A stretch of DNA of 64,000 nt from Hygrocybe punicea (lineage: Eukaryota > Basidiomycota > Agaricomycetes > Agaricales > Hygrophoraceae), in NCBI GenBank assembly GCA_963556145.1, contig OY744467.1, positions 4,774,001 to 4,838,000 of the forward strand, written 5' to 3'. Shown here in pieces: positions 13,189-25,796 of this stretch. Numbering within the stretch: position 1 is the stretch's first letter; each line of letters begins with the position of its first letter. Both the position numbers and the translations under genes were made by a program. The notes beneath the pieces are model-generated. The model was not told the DNA's origin. It worked only from the letters and a program-made list of their open reading frames with translations, and did not search any database.

Positions 13189-15774
13189 TTATGACGGTTG
13201 CGATCCTCGTGCCTCGAGCGCCTCGTGGATCTTCTGGATCCAATTCAACGCCATGCTTGCATTCTCAACAGCGTAATAGTGCGACTTTGACGACTGCGTA
13301 TGCCAGGCACAACACCAACATAAATAAGCGCTCGCACACGAAACGAATAAAATATGACAAAACGCACAGTCATAATCACAAACTCCCTTTCGCCTTTCGG
13401 CTCCACGCTAATCACCACGCACCTTCCATCTTTCCCCCTCTCCGATTCGGCAAGCACCGAAAACTCAGCTTTGATCGTCACCCCGAGCCCCTTGTGCCGC
13501 ACCTTCACGCAAACAAGCCGTTGCGTCGTAAGCACCAGGGTACGTGTCTTCGCCTTCGGCGGTACTGAGATCGGCAGCAGCTTACTTGCACGCCGGCGTG
13601 GCGACCGCGCTTCCACTGCCGATTTGTACAGCACCATCTCTCCCGGCGCCACAAGCGATGACCTAAGAGTCTCCGGTAACCCCGACGGGACAATCAGCAT
13701 CAAAACGCCACTCACAAGGCCGGGCAGCGGATAGCACTCACCAATCAACCTCGCCTAGTAACCCGTTCCCCTGTACGGGCGTCAGCGACCGGTCCCGTCC
13801 GCGTTTCAACGACAAGCCCCCCAGCACTGTGCCCAGGCGCTCGATAGGGCTGCCCTCCGATGAGCTCCCAGACCCCACAGACGCGTCCCGCAGCTGCCTC
13901 ACGACCTTGATAGGCTCCGACATGGCAGTCCCCCGTGGTATCTCGTCAGTCGTCCCTGACAAACGCCCACCGCCACCACGCTTCCCACTAGCTCCTGGGT
14001 ACTCGTACTTCCGTAATGCATACTTGGGGATCTCCCCCATTGGGCCGACCGCTTCCCCTCCACGAACCACCGTATGCTGTTCATCCCTACGTGCACCCCG
14101 AGCAAACAATGCATAACTCGCTGGTTCCGCATCTTCCGCCCATTCAATCCCGTCTCCTTCGGGCTCGGCTTCTACTAGATCGTCCCAAGCAGCACCCACG
14201 TCGGCCCACGCACACTCCGCCTCTGCCGGCACGTGCGCCTTCCTTACCAACCCCGCCTCCAATGGCGGTGCCGCATCCGTCCAGAGGGTCGTCCACGACA
14301 CCTCCGCGAAGAAGGGATGCGCGCGGAGCGCTCGCATATCATGCCCGCTCCCCGGTGGACCCGCGCCAAGGCGGTCTCTAGGCTCCCGCACCTGCGAATG
14401 TGAAGGCGCGTGAGTGTTCAGCACCAAACAACCACGTGAAAAAGCGAAGGGACCCACCAGGAGACGCTGCACGAGGTCCTTGGCGCGCTCGTCGAACCCA
14501 TCCGGGAAGGTGTACTCGAGTCGTTTGATCTTCTGCCATGTGAGGTACTCAGAAAGACCCTGGAAGGCGAAACGCCCGGCAATCATTTGGAAGAGAATGC
14601 ATCCGAGGGCCCACAGGTCAGAGCTTGTGAAACATGTAAGCTGTGTGTGGTGGTAATGGGCTGTGACCATACCTCTTGCTCGTCTCGTTGAATTCTAAGA
14701 GTTCTGGCGCGACGTATTGCGCGGAGCCAACGAAAGTTTTCGATCTCTCATCTACGATGAGCTAATGAGCCGACCAGATCGGTCCTTGACATTTATAATG
14801 CTTACTCCCAGGTTCTAATATCTTGCCAGTTCCAAAGTCCGTAATCTTGATCCGGAAGGCGTCATCCAAAAGGAGATTCTCGGGTTTGAGGTCTCTAACA
14901 AATCGACAGTTCAAAAATGAGGGAAGGACCCATTGGAGCCAATGTTACGTACCGGTGGATAACGCCCTTCGAATGCATATAGTCCAAAGCATCAACGATC
15001 TGGGCAGCATAATATTGTGCGCATGCAATTGATAGTGACCCAAGCTGGGCTATCCGGGTCTGCATTTCCCCGTTCCTCGCAAGGTCGAGCACAAAATCTG
15101 ACATACGCACACATATCAGAGAATTATATACGAGAATAGAACATTCCCCTTGTCCCACTCACAGAAACTCCATTCATCATGAAAGGCCCATGAGAGGCGG
15201 ATGATGCCAGGATGCCCTGCGCCAAGCTTGACGAGGGCCCCCCTCTCAGCGAGAGCGGTATACATTTTGTTATTTCGAATGAGGTGGCCCTTGTCCAATA
15301 CCTTGATGGCGTATTCCTGCCCGGAGGCAAGATGTGTAGCGCGCATTACCTGAGTCCGCACTGCTCTAGCACCAAACAGAAATACATGAAAGAGAGAGAA
15401 CGCACTGTGGAGTAGGACCCCTCGCCAATGATTTTTCCAAATCTGAAGTCCTGGGCACTGAGACGACCGTCGAGAGAGGGATTCCGAGACTTTGACCTCG
15501 CTGGGGACTGTGGGGTAACGGCGAGAGTGTCTCTCTGCTGATGCAGACCGAACCGGTTTGTCAGGTAAGACGGAGGCTTAGAACCATGGGGACTGGGTGC
15601 TTTTGGGCTCTGAGTCCTCGGGGAAGAGAATGGGCGAATTGGGCGAGGATTGCGGGTGAGCAGAGAGTCTGAGCTGGACGAGGTTGAGATGACGGAAGCA
15701 TTTCTGCTGAGGTCTGCCAAAGTCGGGGAGAATGTCAGCTCTGGGGAGGGAGCAGAGAGCTCAACAGAAAGCAT
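13189..15774 (-). CDS. PDK1-type AGC protein kinase with C-terminal PH domain
   Basis: Orthologue of 3-phosphoinositide-dependent kinase 1 (yeast PKH1/2, fission yeast ksg1), the master activator of AGC kinases in the plasma-membrane/TOR pathway. A disordered Ser/Pro N-terminus precedes the kinase domain. Visible kinase parts are [16 protein letters not shown] (glycine loop), [16 protein letters not shown] (catalytic Lys), [16 protein letters not shown] (catalytic loop), [10 protein letters not shown] (DFG), [16 protein letters not shown] (activation loop) and [20 protein letters not shown]. An acidic linker leads to a PH-like domain with [11 protein letters not shown] and [14 protein letters not shown]. 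The last exon encodes [18 protein letters not shown] before the TAA at 13189. About eight exons. The start codon at 15774 is the first in frame. Complete. Confidence 0.92.
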
Positions 15775-16821
15775 TCAGCAGAGTGAACCCGACGATGGTG
15801 GTTCGGTGATAAAAAGTTGAAGGGTCCAAATTCGCTGTTTCAAAAAGCTGTGAGTCCGAGTCGCGAACCACATCGACGACAAGCTACAGCGACAAGACAC
15901 CCCAGATCACAGAACCCTGGTACATGTACAGTACTGACTCTGATCAAGCCAGGCCTGATGGACCCTCATATAGGCCTCATAATGTAAACTGACTCGAGCA
16001 AGTCCATTATTACTCTGACTTGCACTGCCAGGCACAGGTGAGTTGCACAGATATCTCCTCTCGTCTCAGTGTTGACTAGTGCACTCCCCTTAATATCATC
16101 CAACCAGGCCCCTGCTCTCAGGCTCTACATGACTTGCTGTAATTCCGGCGTCACCCTGGTCGCCTGATCAATATACCCACATGAAGCTTTTCTCCCCACT
16201 GGCACGATAACGCAAACTCGACCGAATCCCACACAGTCTTCCTAAATCACATCCAGAACCTTCATCAGCTCTTATTGTTGTCCTGTTATGAGGTGACACA
16301 CTCCCACCGAAACACCATTGTTCTCTGCGACCTGACCGTGACAAGGGGTCTCTCTGATCGAGAAGTTTTTAACCCGCTTAACCTTAATTCCCCCCAAAAT
16401 TTCAAGAATGCTGTATTTCGCACAAACCGACCGCATGAATAAAATATAATGCAACGTGATTCTTTTATAATGCCAATATATCAGGGGAAAAAAATGAGTC
16501 GAGAGATAGGAGCAGTGGGTGGTTGTCAGATTGTTTCGAAAAGAAGGCATATGGTGAGGCGGAGTAGTGCGAGCCGTATGGCGTAATTGTCCGAGAACGC
16601 GGGAGAACCGTTGGACGGAATGCGGCGAACAGGAGAAGAGATAACATGGGTGATGAAAAAGAGTCAAGATTGGTGCTAGAGGTGGCAAGTGAGCAGGGAT
16701 ATTCATCGTACAGAACAGTGTCACAGCAGAAAACACCAAGGATATGCAAAAAAGAAAGAAAAAAAATCTACGTATCGGGCTGAAGGTGGACGATACGAAA
16801 AAAAAGGAGCGCACTCAATGC
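15775..16821. other. Intergenic region, about 1.05 kb
   Basis: Upstream of the kinase gene and downstream of the HMG-box gene. The T-rich half near 16300-16800 (minus sense) probably is the 3' UTR of the HMG gene. No gene recognised. Confidence 0.5.
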
Positions 16822-18404
16822 TCAGCTCGCTGGCACCACCCACGGCCCCGTTGGACTGGGTTCAATAGGAGAATTATCAGCCTTTCTGAAAGTCGGTTTC
16901 CAGCTCGCCGCAACACGACGGGTGGACGAGTACGCCGCACCAGCAGGTGGGACGTACGGGGCAGTTGGCACGGTTGCTGCCGTTGCGGCCTTGTGCACGT
17001 TCTGCCCCGTTGGCACCATCGAATTAGACTGCGCAGAAGCAACAGTAGTTGAAGTTTCCTCTGGATCCAAGTTCAGATATTGAAACATATGGTCTGGTGA
17101 GCAAAAATCCCTCTGGGACGAGGAGGATGATGGATCGAGGCCATTATCAGGAAAGTACACGGATAAGTCCTCCAGCATCGTCGGAGATACCATCTGCGAG
17201 GCAGCCGTCGTCGTTTGGGATGGTCCGGCAGAGGAGGCGGTAGCAAAATCGAATCCGGCGAGTATGTCTGCAGTCTCAGGAGAAAAGTGGTCGTGGAACG
17301 AAAAGGGAGTTTGCCCCGTAGACACCTCAATCTCGCCCTCAGGACGAGACAAAAGATCGTCCGGGTTGAAGTTTGAGAGTTGGAATACAGAGGGATCGCT
17401 CGTGGCGGACATCAACGCCTGGATGGAATCTGAGAGCGACGAGTCCGTTTCGTTGCTGGTGGTCATCCAGCCCGGCATGTTTTGCGGCACAAAGGATGGC
17501 ATGTTGAACGTGACGTAATTCTTGAGACAATGTCAGTGAACAAAGATGTCGTAAGCGCGTGTAAACTACAAACCTGTTGCGCAGAAGCGTTGAGTGGTGA
17601 GAAATTGGGGTTAAACTCGGGCCAATAGGCCCCAACAGGTACATTGGGTGTCGGCTGGTAGAGTTGCGGGTTTTGCCACTGGCTGGGCCCAGGGATGGGC
17701 ATATGAGCGACCATCGGCTGGGGGGCTGCCATTGGCATCTGAGTCATATGAGGTAGAGGCATTTGGCCTGGAAATGAGGAGGACGCGATCGAAGAAGAGG
17801 AAGCGGTGCCGTTGGGAGTGATGAGGTATGATTGAGGGTCAGGAGACGCGTCTGTCGTCTGAGAACCGGAGTGGCAATCCCGACCCTGAGAGAACTCTGG
17901 TGATGGAGCCCCATCATTCGGGGACGACGCGGCAGATATCGGCGGCGAAGGCCCTGCTGGTCCATAATGCATTTCCTGTGGATAAAACGGGGCAGGGTAT
18001 GCCATGGAAGGTGGCGCAAATGACATCGCATATGGTGCTGGTCGAGCGCGACCTCTCTTTGATTGTGCACGCTCCCTTTCTTTCTCGAGCCTCTTCTCTT
18101 CCCTCAAGCGGCCGCGTTCCTCCTTTTTCATGGGTTGGAATCGGTAACCGGGATACATGGCCTGGTGCTCAGCTTTTTTCGCGTCTGCGCGTCGTTCATA
18201 CTCGGTGCGGACGTCTTCGGTTTCGTTCTTCCACATGTTAGAGATGAGCTTGGAGACCTCAGCCTGGGCTCTGCGAGGGTTCCCCGGGCCAGTGGGTGGC
18301 AGCTCGCGCAGCTTATCAGAGCGATAGAGAATCCACGCATTGGGTGGGCGAGGGGGCTGGACAAGACGATTATCGCCTAGTGTTGAGCGGACAGGACCTG
18401 TCAT
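16822..18404 (-). CDS. HMG-box transcription factor (MATA/Ste11-type box)
   Basis: Sequence-specific nuclear regulator. The N-terminal HMG box reads PPRPPNAWILYRSDKLRELP, then AEVSKLISNMWKNETEDVR, then AEHQAMYPGYRFQPMKKEER, the pattern of fungal mating/sexual-development HMG proteins. A Lys/Arg/Glu-rich nuclear localisation segment follows. The rest is Pro/Met/Ser/Gln-rich and disordered, as in activation domains. One intron at about 17520-17573 joins NASAQQ to NYVTFNMPSF, and the frame ends ...GPWVVPAS at 16822. The start at 18404 (MTGPVRSTLGDNRL) is the last Met before the box; an upstream coding exon cannot be excluded. Which pathway it controls cannot be read from sequence. Confidence 0.85.
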
Positions 18405-19490
18405 GACACAGGGCGGAGGAGATGGAGGTAAAGTGTAAAGGTTTACAAGGGAAATATTGCAGAGGGGATGAGGATGAGAAACGCGACGTTGGAGTGCGGG
18501 AAAAGAGTTGGTTCCATTTTCGTAGGCGCTTATGGGTCCAAATTTATTTGGTTCTGATTTGACCTGGTCCACAAAGCAGCCACATATGTACTTCAAGCCC
18601 CACTTACGCGGCGCTACAGCCGAAGAAAGGCCACTCACCATCGCTTGGACATCTGACAGAGCCTCCAAGAGGCAACAAAGGGACCAGGCCACTACGATGT
18701 TAATGCTACAAACTTGAACTTGGACGTGGGCGTAGGCGAGGGCGAGGGTGTGAACTTGAAGCACAGAGGTCGAGTCGGTCAACGTCGCAGACGGAGTGGT
18801 GGTGGTGGTGGTGGTTGTCCTGGGACGAGTTGTTGTTGGATGAGTTACTTGACGAGTTTACAAGTCATCGCCTTGGCCCCATGGTCCAAGCGCAATCCCA
18901 GTGCCCGATCGATCAAGTTTTTTTTTTCTTTTTGACTCGGCCAAATCTCATCAATTCAGGCTGTCCCTGTCGTGACTTGTACGCTTTGACTCACACTTTG
19001 ACCACGTTATATGGCCAATGACTGGATACTGGACACTGGATCTCACTATCATAGAGCATAAACACCGGACAAAGACTGGTTTTGATTTTGGAAATAATAC
19101 ACATGTTTGACTTGAAAGATGACGCACCCACCCACGAACGAGACGTCGCAGGGAGAATGATGAACGAGACGGATGAGTAGTATCGTATTAGTAGAAGCCC
19201 AATTGCCGACGGGAAACACGACGAGTAACTCGGGAAAAAAACACGGACGATGCTAAGAGGCTTTGTGTGGATGAGTGGGTCGATGACAAGTGCGTGACAA
19301 AGGAAATTTTTGAGAACGCCAAAGTGCAAAGAAAAAAAAAGTAAACGGTGAAACCATCATTGAATGAACCCGAGCAATAATGAGTGAGAGGCATGCAGAG
19401 TGAAGTTTGTGGGCTGGACAACAAGAGTAAACCATCACGATGCAGATGCAACAATCAAGGACCGCTTACTAGTACTACGGAACGGAACGC
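18405..19490. other. Intergenic region, about 1.1 kb
   Basis: Promoter/leader of the HMG gene and 3' flank of the RRM gene. It contains a GT-rich tract near 18800 and T/A homopolymers near 18920 and 19330. No gene recognised. Confidence 0.5.
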
Positions 19491-20378
19491 TTAGTAGCCG
19501 CCACCATACCCTTGTTGCTGGTAGCCGCCTCCGCCTTCATCACATAGAATATGAACATAGCTGTCAACGCCAAGACCAGACATCATACTGACCTTGGTAC
19601 CCACCGTATCCGCCGCCACCACCACTGCCTTGGTAACCACCTCCGCCTTGATAGCCTCCTCCTCCGCTCTGATACCCGCCTCCGCCGTATCCTCCGCTGC
19701 CGCCGTGACCTGTGATAACGGGGTCAGGATCGGTACGCACTCGGGGCAAACGAAAGAAGACACACCACCACCACCGCTATACCCTCCACCACCATATCCT
19801 GACAAGAGAGTCACGAAATGAATCAAGGACGGGAAAGGGCGGGCGCTAACCTCCACCGCCGCCGCCGCCGCCGCCGCTAGCCCTTGCATTAGCTAGGTTA
19901 ACTTTAATGTTCCTCCCATCAAGAGGAGTCTCGTTGAGTCTGTTAATCGCAGTCTGGGCCTCGTCCTCTGTGGCGAAAGTGACGAAACCAAAGCCTCGGG
20001 AACGACCAGTATCGCGATCGCGCATCACGATAGACTGCACACCATAGATATCAGCCAATACACTCTAACCTTACAGAGGACGGGGGCATGGCGATCAGGA
20101 ACCGTCCAATCGATTGATCGCTTACATCGAGCACATTTCCCCACTTGGCAAATTCCTGTAATTGGTGATAAGAGACCAAGCCAAAAATGCAGCACTGCCA
20201 AACGTAGAATCCAGACTAACTTCCCGCAACGTATCATCGGTCGTGTTCCAACTCAGATTTCTAAAACATTCAATTATCAAAGCCGCTATCAGTTCCGAGC
20301 GCTCAACGAACAGGAGAAGCGCCGGTGAGTAAGAACACGAGGGCACGAGACTGACCCAACATAAACCTTTGCAGACAT
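19491..20378 (-). CDS. Glycine-rich RNA-binding protein with one RRM
   Basis: Small RRM protein of the plant/fungal GRP class, expected to bind RNA and act in stress-linked mRNA metabolism. The first exon encodes MSAKVYVG, continuing after an intron as NLSWNTTDDTLRE (RNP-2 region). The RNP-1 octamer is in RGFGFVTF, and INRLNETPLDGRNIKVNLA completes the fold. The C-terminus consists of Gly-Gly-Tyr-Gln repeats spread over three small exons and ends QQQGYGGGY. Many short introns interrupt a protein of only about 160 residues. A TATA box lies about 140 bp upstream. Exact exon 2/3 borders near 20060-20140 are inferred. Confidence 0.88.
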
Positions 20379-20515
20379 GATTGGTTAATACAATAGAACC
20401 TTGAATCGAATCCTGTTACAACGACGAGACAACGAAACCGGGACAAAAACTCGAAACCAAGGGAGTACGTGGTTGGAAGGAAGGCGAGCAAATCTGGCCC
20501 GTGATGTCTACCGGC

Positions 20516-20523
20516 TTTATATA
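20516..20523 (-). promoter_or_regulatory. TATA box of the RRM gene
   Basis: TATATAAA on the minus strand, about 140 bp upstream of the start codon at 20378. Confidence 0.55.
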
Positions 20524-20778
20524 GAGCAATCCCGTTTTCGAACTCCGTTCTGAGACTTTATGTAAAAACCGGGTCATCCGAGTCCTATCGATGGGAGATG
20601 TGCATCGTCCTAGCGACCCTTTAGATCTAGAGCTTCACGCCTTCAGTATCCAGTATATACAACTGCTTCATGTGGTCTTCCGTTTCACGTAAAATCTATT
20701 ATCGAGTTCATCATATGCGTAAAAAATCTCCGTTGTGTGCATCACGTCGTCGGGTCGTCGAGTCGTCGGAACAAGTTC

Positions 20779-23700
20779 CTAAAGGATACTCCTCCTCTTC
20801 CGTTCCTTCTCCTTCTTCTTCTCCTTCTTCTCCTTCTTCTTGCCCTTGTCCCCGTCGTCTTGAAGACTCGGTGTAGGACTCTCGCTCATCGCCCCTCCCT
20901 CTCCCCGGACACTCCCATCAGTAGATCCCCTCGGCGAGTCACTTCGCATGAACCCAGAAATAATAGGAATCGACGACGTCGATCCCGCGCGTCGTGTACT
21001 CACCGAGATCTTCCTCGCAAGCCGTTGAAAGTTCTGTGAAGATATCCTCTTCCGCTTGGGCTCCGCCTCGGGGTCAGGCGTATTCGTACGCGGCGGAGTG
21101 TTGACTTCGCTTCCAAAAGTCACACCGAGAGTTGGCGTAGGAACCTTCTCAGCAGGTCCTGTACTCGGCACTGGAGAAGCTCGCGCGATTTCGCTGGGTT
21201 GGGGGATCTCGGCGGCTACATCTTGAGTTGCCGACGCCTGGTTCTCCAGATCTGAGGTCGGAAAAGCCACGGGCGATGTCGCTTCTTCTGTCGAATCAAC
21301 CGCCAGTGGCTCGGTAACTGTATCGACCGAGGTTGGCTCAACCTCGGACGATTGCTCCTGCGGCACATCGTCCGGCACATCGTCCGGCACATCGTCCACC
21401 ATGGCGGTGGGTGCAGATTCCGTTTTCTCCACAGAATAACCCGATATCTCCTTCATACCCATAGAGAGTACAGGGTCATCTGAAGCCGATATTTGATCTG
21501 CCCACATCGAGGCAAAGATACCATCAAGAGCAAGGAGCTCCTTGTGACTACCCTGCTCAACGATTTGACCGTCCTTGAGAACCAGAATGCTAGGACCGTG
21601 ATGATCAGCACAGAGGAAAGCCAGAATAGCAATACCACACGTACATATCAGCTGACGCAATAGTCTGAACCGTGCAAGGATCAATAATATTATGCCAACT
21701 ATGCTAACATGTTCGCTCACCGAAAGCCGATGGGCGATACTCAACGAAGACCGGCCGTGGACAAGGTACTGCAGAGCCTTTTGAATATCTTTTTCAGTGG
21801 AAGTGTCGAGGGCACTGCGGGAATGCGTCCATCACCATCCTGGGAAATCTGACGAAAAGACGAACCTGGTAGCCTCATCAAGCAACAAAATGGGAGGGTT
21901 CTTCAAAAGGGTCCGAGCTATCGCAACCCGTTGCTTTTCTCCGCCACTAAGTCTAACCCCACGCTCTCCAACTTTCGTATCATAGCCATCAGGGAACCCC
22001 ATGATCCGCTCATGCATCTGCGCAGCCATAGCAGCGGCCTCAATTTCATCAGGCGAAGCTCCGAATTTGCCATATCTGATAAACCATCAGAAATCATTTC
22101 TCGACCATCTCGAAAGAAGTAAAGACAAACCCAATGTTGTAACGGATGCTGGAATTGAAGAGCACTGGATCCTGCGGGACTACTCCAATTGCCTTTCTCA
22201 AGCTATCCTGCGTGACTTCCGTGATATCTTGGCCGTCGATTAGAATCTTCCCGTCTCCATCAGCGAGGTCGTAGAACCTGTATAAAAGACGAAGAACGGT
22301 AGATTTCCCTGCGCCGGATTCGCCGACGAGGGCAACGGAAGAACCTTTCGGTACTTTGAAGGAGACTCCATTGAGTGCCGTGGTTCGGCCATCGTACGAG
22401 AAGCTGACATTTTCTAAAGAAAGAGTGTTGCATCAATGTAAACTGGATTGAAAAGAAGACAATCCCACTTACGGAACTCGATGTCGCCGTTTTCAACGAC
22501 CAAGGCAGGCGCGTTGGGCTTATCGGTAACTTCAGTTGGCTCGTTAAGCAACTTGAGTAGCTTTTCTGTATCGACAAGGGATTTGTTGACAGTGCGATAG
22601 ACGTATCCAAGGCTGTTAAGCGGTCCATAGAGCTACATACGGTGATAAAAAGAACGATGATGTAATGAGAATTAAGGGAAACAAACCTGAGCCAAGTACG
22701 TGATGAAAATAACAAAGTCACTTGGATACAAATCTCCTCTCGTGACACCGAACGCGACGATGATAGATCCAATCAGAAGGCCAAGACTCTAACACCACGC
22801 CATTTGTATTAGCGAAATCTTAACAGAGGTACCGACAACTCACAATGATTAGATTCTGAACCAAGTTAAGCAAATTGAGAGAGACTGAAAACAATGTCAA
22901 AGCCAGAACCGATCCACCTAGAGTTAATCATGGTGCTCACCTACAACTTTGTATTCCAAAGCTTGATACTCCTGTACGGCCCTCCGAAAACGGTTACCCT
23001 CGTGTTGCTCTCCGCCAAAGTATTTGACTGTTTCGTAATTGAGTAAACAGTCTGTGTGGATGCCGCGGATCGCCTAGGAACAAGGTTAAAATTCGGATGA
23101 CCACGAATTGAAATAAATCAAGTCCACGTACTGTGTCACGGTCGTTCATCTGCCGCCTTATCCTTGTGCGCCACGTTGTGAGCATAACGCTGGACATCAC
23201 TATTGCAGGTATCACAGACTGATAATAACACGCAGGAAGAAATGGGAAAAAGAAGATTACCATACAAGACCATGACGACGAAGACGACCAACGAAAGCAT
23301 CCAGCCGAATTTAACACAGAATATGATAAGGGCAACACTGATGTCAATGAAAGTCGGGATAACGTTGAACAGGACGATCTACAACCAGACAATAAGTATT
23401 AGTCGGACGGAGTGGAATCCTAAAAACGAATCGATATATTCACCTCAAGAGTGCCATTGATTGCAGCACCGCGGTCCAGGATGCGCAGGACCTCCCCCGT
23501 TTGGCGATGCATGTGAAATTTGAGGGAAAGATTAAGGAGGTGGTCAAACGACAGTTGAGACATTTCTAAAGTCAGATAAATCAGTCATTCAGAAGACTTG
23601 AGGCGATTCTTACCCCGATCTGAATATTGCATGACAGGAGCCCAAAGAGTCTAGGGAAAGCACAGTTCAAAGAATACACTCGGAAAGATGGAAGGAAGGT

Positions 23701-25010
23701 ACATACGTCACGGAGCGCAGATAAACCACCAGCACCCTGGAGGAATCGCAGGCCCACGTACATGAAAATGTATGGCCATGGCGAGCGGGCTAACCCTTCC
23801 TCGAATACGTGCACAATCCCTCCAAAAACAAACGGTAATGTGGCATTGACGAAACGGCCAACTACTAGTATGAGAATGCATAACACCTGAATGGTAGATA
23901 AATGATACATTATTTCAGCATCTTGCACATTTCTTCAAGTCGAAATTTCAGACGGACCACGAGAAACTGCAAATATCTGTCTTTTGCCGGCCAGAGGTAT
24001 GGGATGATACGGCGAAGACGCCGACCGATCTCACTCCATGACGGTTCCAAGGAAATCTCCGGTTTTGCATGCTGAACAAGGGTAAAAAGTCATTAGATGT
24101 AAAATGTTATCAGGAATTGGTTGAACGCACCTTCTGATCATGAACGTTAGGTAGAGCCGGCGTTGTTGCACGTGTGATTGGGTTAGAGCCTGGCGGGGTA
24201 GGACGAGGGGCTCGGAACGTGCCATACTTGCTCACATCACCGAGCAATCCCGAGACAGGGGAGAGACCAGTGGAACGATGCATCTGGGACCCTGATGGAA
24301 GCAGATAGCTCGACGAAGTAGGCTCAAGAGCTTGGGGTGCTTCATCAGATACAACAGATATGTACGCGACACTTGGTGAAAGAAGGCCAGCAAGCAAGGG
24401 AATCAAAACCAAAACGCGACAGATGGGGAAAATAAGATGAAGCATAGTGGGAATGGTGATAGGCATGCCAATGGGGGGTGCTAGGTATATATGTGGTCAC
24501 TGGTTGGAAGCGTTAGAAAAACAGGTCATTGTAGCACTCACAATGCAGATGGTAAATTAAAATGCCAATCAAGACCACTTGAGAGAAGTCAAGTGCCAAG
24601 GAGGCAGCGAGGGAAACCTTGATTCGCTTGAAAGACCAAAACTCAACACCTTGAACATGCTTCCAGGCGCCAAGGGCGGCTAAACCGGCAAAAGCTGCAA
24701 GACCTATAACTGGGTTGATTTCAACGCCTGTGTACACAGGCCATGTCTTTTGAACGACAGCATATACAACGAAAGTCAGACCGTCCAGAAGGTAAGTTGA
24801 CGCGGTAAGGGAGAGCAAAGACAAAATAAGACCAAGACGAGGGACATGAGTAGCGACGACCACGGACGTGATCACAGGAGAAGGACTTGGAGCAGGTGGC
24901 GAAGGACGCGCGAGAACGAGTGATAAGGCGGTAATGAAGACGAGGGCAGGTGAGAGCACTCGAACCACCAACAGTGATAGAGACAGCGCTGCAGTAGTAG
25001 GCGTCGCCAT
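20779..25010 (-). CDS. HMT1/ABCB6-like half ABC transporter
   Basis: Half-size ABC exporter resembling fission yeast Hmt1, which moves glutathione- or phytochelatin-bound metals into the vacuole. The extra hydrophobic N-terminal domain (about 25000-24530, four or five TM helices) distinguishes Hmt1/ABCB6 from Atm1. The six-helix ABC membrane domain spans about 24000-22600 over many short exons. The nucleotide-binding domain has a Walker A-like [14 protein letters not shown], the signature [16 protein letters not shown], Walker [13 protein letters not shown] and the H-loop region SIAHRLS. The C-terminus is a long Ser/Pro/Val-rich tail ending in a Lys-rich patch ([20 protein letters not shown]). 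A Met 13 residues upstream (25049) is an alternative start. Substrate is inferred from family only. Confidence 0.87.
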
Positions 25011-25796
25011 CGTTATGGATATCGACTCGGGATGAGCTCGGTGTGTCACGGTGGACTCAAAGCGTGAGAGTATGTATGTGATATACTGAACAATGTCGCA
25101 GGCTACCAGGGCGATAAAAGTAATCGCTTCGGTTCCCTTGAGGCTAGGCTACGGCGGACGGTGGAATGGGGCTTGGAAGTCGTTACATGATCCCACTATC
25201 AGATCAGTGAAATAACGACCTCACCGTATCCTCAAGGCTCTATCTCGCCGTCTAAATTTCTTCTGATTTTCCACGCCGAACACTCTCGCCCTGCCATCAC
25301 ATCTTCACCCGGTCACCGGCTCTAGATCTGTCCAGGTTAAGTAAGCTACACGTCGGTGGGAGGTAGTACAATTATGAGAAACCTTTTGCACTATTTGTGC
25401 CTATATTATTAAAACTTGGCGACCACAAATGCCACTGGACAAAAAAACATGTCTGCACCTGTAAAATATATCATAAAAGCTATATCCATCATTCTCAACG
25501 CGAGAATCAGTCTTGTTCTCGCAGGAAAATTCAAAAGTCTCGTTTGCCAGGCGAAAATGACACCACATTATTTCACCATCAAAACCCCCCGTTTTTGTGC
25601 TCAGCAGCTCGGGAATAATTTTTAAAACAACTTTCAAAGAGGAATAAAGTATATCCGAGGCCTTGTTGTTGAGATAAAATTCCAAAATTCTGGGGCACAG
25701 TTTTGAACACCCAAATTAGGAAATTCTAGCCGCGCCAAGTCATGTGCAAACAGGGGTTGGCGGCTTCAAAAAAGGTCTCGGAAATGCAGTTCATTC
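25011..25796. other. Intergenic region, about 790 bp
   Basis: Divergent promoter region of the ABC transporter and the orphan gene at 25797. The part from 25380 is AT-richer. No gene seen. Confidence 0.5.
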